Assembly (NCBI RefSeq): GCF_900890425.1
Contig: NZ_CAAHFG010000003.1
Span: 1 to 64,000, forward strand
Origin: Pontiella desulfatans
GTDB lineage: Bacteria > Verrucomicrobiota > Kiritimatiellia > Kiritimatiellales > Pontiellaceae
Length of the DNA stretch: 64,000 nucleotides
Direction: 5' to 3'
How positions within the stretch are numbered: the stretch's first letter is position 1; the number at the start of each line of letters is the position of its first letter. Below, piece after piece: positions 59,152 through 64,000 of the stretch. The translations under genes and the position numbers were made by a program. Under the pieces are notes generated by a model that had not been told where the DNA came from, did not search any database, and worked only from the letters and a program-made list of their open reading frames with translations.

Positions 59152-60792
59152 ATGAAAAAGAACCTGATCCTCCTATTTGTTTTGGCCCTGAACGTGCAAG
59201 CGGCGCAGAAGCCCAACATCATCGTCTTCCTGACCGACGATCAGGACAAGGAATCCATTGGTGCATACGGTGCCGAGGCCTGGACGCCGAATCTCGACCG
59301 CATGGCGGAAGAGGGGATGCTGTTTCACAACGCGTATGTAACGAGCACGGTCTGCACGCCGTCACGTTACAGCTATCTGACCGGGCGCTATGCCAGCCGC
59401 TCCACCCATGAGACGTTTCTGCATGCCTGTCCGGAAGGAGCACAGGCCGATCCGGTTTTTAATGTAGGACTTGAGCCGGATAATCTGAACGTCGGCGCCA
59501 TGATGAAGGCTGCGGGCTACCGGACGGGCTATGTCGGTAAGTTTCATGCCAGCGGCATTGAAGGGCTCAATAAGCCGGAAGACTATGCGGCTTTCGGCAT
59601 GGAGTTTTTGTCGAAAAAGGCTGAGGAATCGCCGGAGACGACTGAAATCTTCCGCAAGAACGAGCTGGCCGCCCGCAAACTGCTGACCGACCGCGGCTTC
59701 GATTGGGCCAAAAATATTTATCTGGGCAATATGGTAAAGCCCTATACCGATCACAACCTGGAATGGACGATTGATGCCGCGCTGGAATTTATTGAAGAGA
59801 GCAAAGACGAGCCGTTCTATCTCCACTTCTGCACCACGCTCGTCCACGGTCCGGATGCTGAGTGGTATCGGTCCATGCAGAACCCGTTGTTTTCCGGTGA
59901 AGGAGAGCTCGATGCGCCTATTGAACCGGAGGGCATGCTGAGCCGCAGCAAAATTCTGGCCGAGCTGGAAAAACGCGGGCTGAATCCTGAAGAGGGGCAC
60001 GCCGGCTATTCGTGGGTCGATGCCGGCGTCGGTGCGATTCTGACTAAACTTAAAAAACTCGGGCTGGATGACAATACGCTCATCTTTTTCACGGCGGATC
60101 ACGGCTCGAACATGAAGGGTTCGCTGTGGGATCTGGACGGTACCTGTGTTCCGTTTATCGCCCGCTGGCCGAAGGGAATCAAAGCCGGTTCGAATAACCG
60201 GGATCTGATCCAGAGCATCGATATCGTGGCTACGGCCTACGACCTGGCGGAAGCCAAACTGCCGGCGGCGTATCCGCTGGATGGACACAGCCTGGCGCCG
60301 CTGTTCGGCGGAAAATCGCCCGCAGGGTGGCGCGACCACCTCTATATCGAGCTTGGAAATGCCCGGGCAATTCGGACGCAAGATTTCAAATATATCTCGA
60401 TCCGCTATCCCGAGGAAAAAGTGGAGCGGATTCAGCAGATGCCCAAAGAGCGTGCGCTTGCGCAGCTCAGTCCGCTCGGACGGTTGGGTATCGGTGTGCG
60501 CGGCGCGGCGAATCCGAATTTCTGGTATGAGGATGGCCTGTACCGGATGGATAAGGATCCGAAGGAACTCAATAATCTCGCGGTTGATCCGGAGTATGCT
60601 TCGAAACTGGCTGCGATGCAGAAACTGTTGACGGCTGAACTGGAATCGATCGGTCGCCCTTATGGAGAGCTGGTGCCCGGCGGCAATGCCGTGCCGCCCG
60701 GTCAGGTGGATGAACAATTGGAGCTGGCCCGGCAATGTAGGTTTGTAGGTAAGAAAATCATTTTCCCCGAAGATGTGTCGGGGAGCAAATAG
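59152..60792 (+). CDS. Secreted S1-family sulfatase
   Basis: 546 residues; signal peptide KNLILLFVLALNVQA. NIIVFLTDDQDKESIGAYG opens the core; CTPSR at Cys 68 is the formylglycine site (VCTPSRYSYLTGRY). FNVGLEPDNLNVGAMMKAAG and FTADHGSNMKGSLWDLDGTC match the core of the larger sulfatase at 54337, so the two belong to one subfamily. No accessory domains. It lies in the middle of the run 57380-62352. Confidence 0.93.
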   Translation: MKKNLILLFVLALNVQAAQKPNIIVFLTDDQDKESIGAYGAEAWTPNLDRMAEEGMLFHNAYVTSTVCTPSRYSYLTGRYASRSTHETFLHACPEGAQADPVFNVGLEPDNLNVGAMMKAAGYRTGYVGKFHASGIEGLNKPEDYAAFGMEFLSKKAEESPETTEIFRKNELAARKLLTDRGFDWAKNIYLGNMVKPYTDHNLEWTIDAALEFIEESKDEPFYLHFCTTLVHGPDAEWYRSMQNPLFSGEGELDAPIEPEGMLSRSKILAELEKRGLNPEEGHAGYSWVDAGVGAILTKLKKLGLDDNTLIFFTADHGSNMKGSLWDLDGTCVPFIARWPKGIKAGSNNRDLIQSIDIVATAYDLAEAKLPAAYPLDGHSLAPLFGGKSPAGWRDHLYIELGNARAIRTQDFKYISIRYPEEKVERIQQMPKERALAQLSPLGRLGIGVRGAANPNFWYEDGLYRMDKDPKELNNLAVDPEYASKLAAMQKLLTAELESIGRPYGELVPGGNAVPPGQVDEQLELARQCRFVGKKIIFPEDVSGSK

Positions 60793-60822
60793 ACGTTTAG
60801 AGAATACGTAAGGATTAAGCAT

Positions 60823-62352
60823 ATGAGAAAAATTTGTATTGGTTTATTTTGTGTGATGTTTTCGGGGTTGGCTGTTGCGAAAACACCGCCCAACATTGTG
60901 GTGATTCTATCTGACGACCAGGGCTATGCTGATGTCAGTTACAGCCCGTTCAGCCCGAAGGAAGTCAGCACGCCGAATATTGATAAGCTGGCGGCGTCGG
61001 GTGTGGTCTGTACAGACGGCTATGCCTCCGGCTATGTCTGCTCGCCGACCCGTGCCGGCGTGATGACCGGGCGCTATCAGCAGCGCTTCGGCATCTATAC
61101 CGCCGGGCAGGGCGGCACCGGTATGCCGTTGGATGAAACCTGGATGCCAATGCATCTGAAGCCGGCCGGCTATACCTCCGGCGCATTCGGCAAGTGGCAC
61201 CTCGGTATTACCATGGACTATCACCCGAACAACCGGGGGTTTGACTATTTCTATGGGTTCATGGGGCGCGGCGCACATGACTATTGGGAGCACAGTCCGG
61301 ATGCGGATATGAAATTCGGCGGCCCGATCTTCCGCAATCAGGAAATTCTTCAGAATGAAGAGGGCTATATGACGTCGCTCATCACGAAAGAAGCCGTCGA
61401 TTTCATCAAGCGAGAAAAGGACAATCCGTTTTTTGCCTATGTGGCCTACAACGCGGTGCACGCTCCACCGCAGGCTCCGGAAGAAGATATCAAGCGTTAT
61501 GACACCGGCAGCGAAACCCGCGATATTCTCATGGCCATGTTGCATCACCTTGACCTTGGCGTCGGCGAAATCGTCCAGGCGCTCAAGGATGCGGGCGTCT
61601 ATGAGAATACGATTATTTTCTATCTCAGCGACAATGGTGGAGCCAGTGCGGTGGAAGCAAACAATGCACCGCTGCGCGGTATGAAGCAGCACATAACGGA
61701 AGGCGGAATCCGCGTGCCGTTTATTGTGTCATGGCCCGGAAAACTGAAAGCCGACTCCTGGTGCAATGTGCCGGTCTGGTCAACAGATATCCTTCCGACC
61801 TCACTGGCCCTTGCCGGTATTGACCCGCTGCCGGGAACCAAGCCGCTGGACGGCAAAGACATCATGCCCGCATTGAAGGGGAATGTGGATCAGATTCACG
61901 ACGCGCTCTACTGGTGCTCCGGCAGCGAAGGCAAATGGGCCGTGCGCCAGGGCGACTGGAAATACCTGTTCGATAAAGGCGAGACCGGGCTCTACAACCT
62001 GGACGATGATATCTCCGAAGAAAATAACCTCAAAGACGCTCATCCTGAAAAATTCCAGGCATTGGAAAAGTTGTACAATGACTGGTTTGAGCAGATGGGC
62101 GAGCCCGCCAAAGGCACCAAGCATTACGAGAAAAAGGCTTCGAATAAAAAGGCAAAGAAATCCGCCAAGGATGCCGCCGAGCCCAAGCCCGCTGCCAAGC
62201 CGAAGAAGGATGGTGATCTGGGCTACGGGTTCAAGAAAGACGGCACGCCCCGCAAGCTTCCGCCGGTAACCGGAACACCGGAAGAAAAGAAAGCCAAGCG
62301 CGAAAAAATGCGCGCTGAACAAAATGCGAAGCAGCAGGAATCCGCGGAATGA
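60823..62352 (+). CDS. Secreted S1-family sulfatase with lysine-rich tail
   Basis: 509 residues; signal peptide ICIGLFCVMFSGLAVA. NIVVILSDDQGYADVSYSPF starts the core; CSPTR at Cys 73; FGKWHLGITMD and FYLSDNGGASAVEANNAPLR are the later active-site blocks, typical of endo/exo-sulfatases of the arylsulfatase A-like type. The final ~75 residues are very basic and low in complexity (KKASNKKAKKSAKDA, KPAAKPKK, EEKKAKREKMRAEQN), not part of the fold; they may bind the anionic sulfated polymer or the cell envelope. It begins 30 bp after the preceding sulfatase and overlaps the next small frame (ATGA). Confidence 0.93.
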   Translation: MRKICIGLFCVMFSGLAVAKTPPNIVVILSDDQGYADVSYSPFSPKEVSTPNIDKLAASGVVCTDGYASGYVCSPTRAGVMTGRYQQRFGIYTAGQGGTGMPLDETWMPMHLKPAGYTSGAFGKWHLGITMDYHPNNRGFDYFYGFMGRGAHDYWEHSPDADMKFGGPIFRNQEILQNEEGYMTSLITKEAVDFIKREKDNPFFAYVAYNAVHAPPQAPEEDIKRYDTGSETRDILMAMLHHLDLGVGEIVQALKDAGVYENTIIFYLSDNGGASAVEANNAPLRGMKQHITEGGIRVPFIVSWPGKLKADSWCNVPVWSTDILPTSLALAGIDPLPGTKPLDGKDIMPALKGNVDQIHDALYWCSGSEGKWAVRQGDWKYLFDKGETGLYNLDDDISEENNLKDAHPEKFQALEKLYNDWFEQMGEPAKGTKHYEKKASNKKAKKSAKDAAEPKPAAKPKKDGDLGYGFKKDGTPRKLPPVTGTPEEKKAKREKMRAEQNAKQQESAE

Positions 62353-62450
62353 GAGCGTTGATCGTTATCATGCTCGCAGCGATGGTTTGTTTCAATGCCG
62401 AGGCTGCGAAGAAAACACAGAAAATAAAAGGAACCTATGAAATCATTTAA
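62349..62450 (+). CDS. 33-residue ORF with signal peptide
   Basis: The ATG overlaps the sulfatase stop (ATGA). The product RALIVIMLAAMVCFNAEAAK is a complete signal peptide plus 14 residues, ending inside the start of the GH43 remnant. It could be the beginning of a deleted secreted protein or a coupling peptide. Too short for family assignment. Confidence 0.4.
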   Translation: MRALIVIMLAAMVCFNAEAAKKTQKIKGTYEII

Positions 62451-62826
62451 AAAGACCTTACTCATCACAACATTACTCATTTCCGGAATCAATGGTTTTG
62501 CGGCTCAGGAGCGCGCGCAGAATCCGATCGTAACACACATGTTTACCGCCGACCCTACGGCCCGTGTATGGGACGACGGTCGGTTGTACGTCTATCCTTC
62601 AACCGATGCATACCCGGCCATTGGCTGCTCTTTAATGGACGGCTACCATGTATTATCCACCGATGATATGGTGACCTGGACCGATCATGGCGAAATCCTG
62701 CACTCGCGGGATGTGGAATGGGGACGGGAAGAGGGTGGCTTTATGTGGGCCCCCGATTGTATGTATCGAAACGGAAAATAGTATTATTTCCCACATCCCA
62801 GTGCAACAGACCGTAAGACATCATGG
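62437..62826 (+). pseudogene. GH43-type glycosidase fragment with nonsense codon
   Basis: A signal peptide (FKKTLLITTLLISGINGFA) and then the first GH43 blade: NPIVTHMFTADPTARVWDDG with the catalytic-base Asp region, RLYVYPSTDA, and WTDHGEILHSRD, EGGFMWAPDCMYRNGK. TAG at 62779-62781 follows; the next codons (YYFPHPSATDRKTSWK) still continue the family, so the stop is a point mutation, and the similarity ends near 62826. At least two-thirds of the enzyme is missing. The ancestral enzyme would have cut alpha-arabinosyl or beta-xylosyl linkages. Confidence 0.8.
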
Positions 62827-62971
62827 AAAAGGGCTCCTTCGTAGTTCCATCGTAGCGAGGTACGAGCGGAGATGGTCTGTTTTCGAGAATCAGGAACGCC
62901 TTTACCCTGACTCAGACGCAATTCCGTGAAGAGCCTCAAATAAAACACCTGTTTCGAGAAAATCCGCTGTT

Positions 62972-63035
62972 TGGCGGAAAAAACCACTATTTTGGCGGAA
63001 TAAACCAAGCCGGATCTTTCAGTGTATGAGAAAAC
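62972..63035 (+). promoter_or_regulatory. Tandem TGGCGGAAA promoter motif, copy 5
   Basis: TGGCGGAAA at 62972 and TGGCGGAAT at 62993, CCACT between, CCAAGCC after, and TATGAGAAAAC at 63025. The second half-site is 122 bp before the PEP-CTERM gene at 63115. Confidence 0.83.
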
Positions 63036-63114
63036 GTTTATTCCATTGGGGAGCTTCGTCTTTGAAGGGGCACCCGTTTGGTTGAAAAAAAAACCATATG
63101 AAAAGGAGAAAAAA

Positions 63115-63912
63115 ATGAAGAAGGTTTGCATTGGTTTGGCAATGGCGATGGCCGCAACGATGGCTTTAGGGGCCAGAATTGATACGACCGGTGACGGGAG
63201 CTGGACGAATACGCCGGTGGTCTGGTCGGGTGGTGTCCCGGGAGCAGCCGATACGGCGCGGGTTGGTCACGACGTAACGCTCAATACCGATTCTGTGATT
63301 GTAGATAAATTGACAGTTGGGCGTGGAACTGTTGGCGTTCTGACGATATCCAGCGGTGGAAACCTCATTGCCAGCAACGGTGTTACTATTGCCGACACCG
63401 CTGACGGAACGCTTATTTTGAATGGCGGTCAAATGAGCGTTATTAATGGTGGTTTGACCCTTGGCGCTGACACAGAAGTTGGAACCTTAACATTGAATAC
63501 TGGCTCTATTGATGCCAATACCTTGGCCATAGGTACTGATAGAAACGCACCGAGCACAGTGAACCTGTTCGGGGGGACTTTTACTGTGAATAATGCTGCT
63601 GGGTTGGGCATCAAAAATGGTGGTAGTGTGTTGAACATCCAAAACGATGCGCAGTTAATCCTCGCTGGGGATGCGTTGGCCGCTATAGACGGCTTTGCGC
63701 TCACTAAAATTTTGTGGGCTGACGGCTCGGGGATGGCCGGCATTGGTGACAGCACCTGGGATAATGGCAGTGGATCCTATCTCCACGCTGAATTCGATGG
63801 AACGAACACCACGGTCTGGACAAACGAAACCATTCCGGAACCGGCGACGCTGGGGCTGGTTATGATGACGGCTACCGGTTTGTTGGTGATTCGCCGCAGA
63901 TTTATGCTCTAA
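63115..63912 (+). CDS. PEP-CTERM surface protein with autotransporter-like beta-repeat body
   Basis: 265 residues from the ATG at 63115 (AAAAGGAG 8 bases upstream). A signal peptide (KVCIGLAMAMAATMALGA) leads to a DTTGDGSWTNTPVVWSGGVP unit and beta-strand repeats typical of passenger proteins (GTLILNGGQMSVINGGLTLG, VNLFGGTFTVNNAAGLGI). The C-terminus is IPEPATLGLVMMTATGLLVI then RRRF: PEP motif, hydrophobic stretch, basic tail, recognised by an exosortase. Its promoter carries the motif of the two-component regulon, so a surface protein is coexpressed with the sulfatases. The WSGG start unit resembles the repeats of the protein at 17648. Confidence 0.88.
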   Translation: MKKVCIGLAMAMAATMALGARIDTTGDGSWTNTPVVWSGGVPGAADTARVGHDVTLNTDSVIVDKLTVGRGTVGVLTISSGGNLIASNGVTIADTADGTLILNGGQMSVINGGLTLGADTEVGTLTLNTGSIDANTLAIGTDRNAPSTVNLFGGTFTVNNAAGLGIKNGGSVLNIQNDAQLILAGDALAAIDGFALTKILWADGSGMAGIGDSTWDNGSGSYLHAEFDGTNTTVWTNETIPEPATLGLVMMTATGLLVIRRRFML

Positions 63913-63968
63913 CGGGACGGGAGAAACGAACAGGAAATGGAATATTTTCCTGTTTTAGAACTCTTCGA

Positions 63969-64000
63969 GCGCAACCTGATTTTTGTTAATCAGGTTGCGT
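63969..64000 (+). terminator. Hairpin terminator at the window edge
   Basis: CGCAACCTGAT and ATCAGGTTGCG form an 11-bp stem with loop TTTTGTTA; the sequence ends one base later, so a T run cannot be seen. Confidence 0.75.

Overview
The window reads as a stretch of chromosome from a polysaccharide-degrading marine bacterium of the PVC superphylum, most likely a Kiritimatiellota (Pontiella-like) organism. That placement is inference. It rests on seven secreted formylglycine-type sulfatases in 64 kb, two short PEP-CTERM surface proteins, multimodular sulfatases with fibronectin-III and LamG-like modules ending in a 'D-x-D-G, EY, GNPT' tail, a Reg_prop/Y_Y_Y sensor kinase with AraC-type response regulators, and many insertion sequences. 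No rRNA or housekeeping gene is present to confirm it.

Layout. (1) 1-6516 is a mobile, plasmid- or phage-like segment. It starts with an IS3-family copy, then holds an operon of three unrecognised genes (one with a degenerate RecA-like fold), a convergent gene with a CPxC zinc-knuckle reminiscent of rolling-circle Rep proteins beside a large nested hairpin, a small recombination-type protein and a RecB-like nuclease cut off by an IS21-family element (6517-9026). (2) 9027-35452 is a carbohydrate-catabolism region: a truncated HEAT protein, a Tat-exported Gfo/Idh/MocA oxidoreductase, a pectate-lyase-like protein, a GH78 alpha-L-rhamnosidase, a LacI regulator, a repeat-rich adhesin-like protein, a sulfatase, a PEP-CTERM protein, a GH3 glycosidase, an SGNH-type acetyl esterase, a second sulfatase and a GH99-like protein. 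Three copies of a promoter-like module followed by a LacI DNA-binding-domain mini-gene (or its remnant) lie here. (3) 35453-41640 is another mobile segment: a terminase small-subunit fragment, an orphan HTH gene, a second IS3 copy in inverted orientation, a broken AbiEi antitoxin gene, a Fic gene with two matched operator-like palindromes, a tyrosine integrase and the 3' part of a tRNA-Arg that looks like an attachment site. (4) 42161-64000 is a second carbohydrate region. An IS1595-family element sits just upstream of a sensor kinase; two near-duplicate AraC-type response regulators follow, then a LamG-like protein, five sulfatases, a small zinc-ribbon protein, a broken GH43 gene and a PEP-CTERM protein.

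How the genes may work together. GH78, the pectate-lyase-like protein, the acetyl esterase, GH3 and the sulfatases fit degradation of a sulfated, acetylated, rhamnose-containing polysaccharide, probably of algal origin. In region 4 a conserved promoter motif (two TGGCGGAAA repeats exactly 21 bp apart, a CCAAGCC block, and a TATGrGAAAAC box 32-33 bp after the second repeat) occurs five times, each 120-155 bp before a gene start. It is most simply read as the binding site of the AraC-type response regulators encoded in the same region, making kinase, regulators, sulfatases and surface proteins one regulon. This is the strongest previously unannotated signal I found. The LacI mini-gene modules of region 2 are the second.
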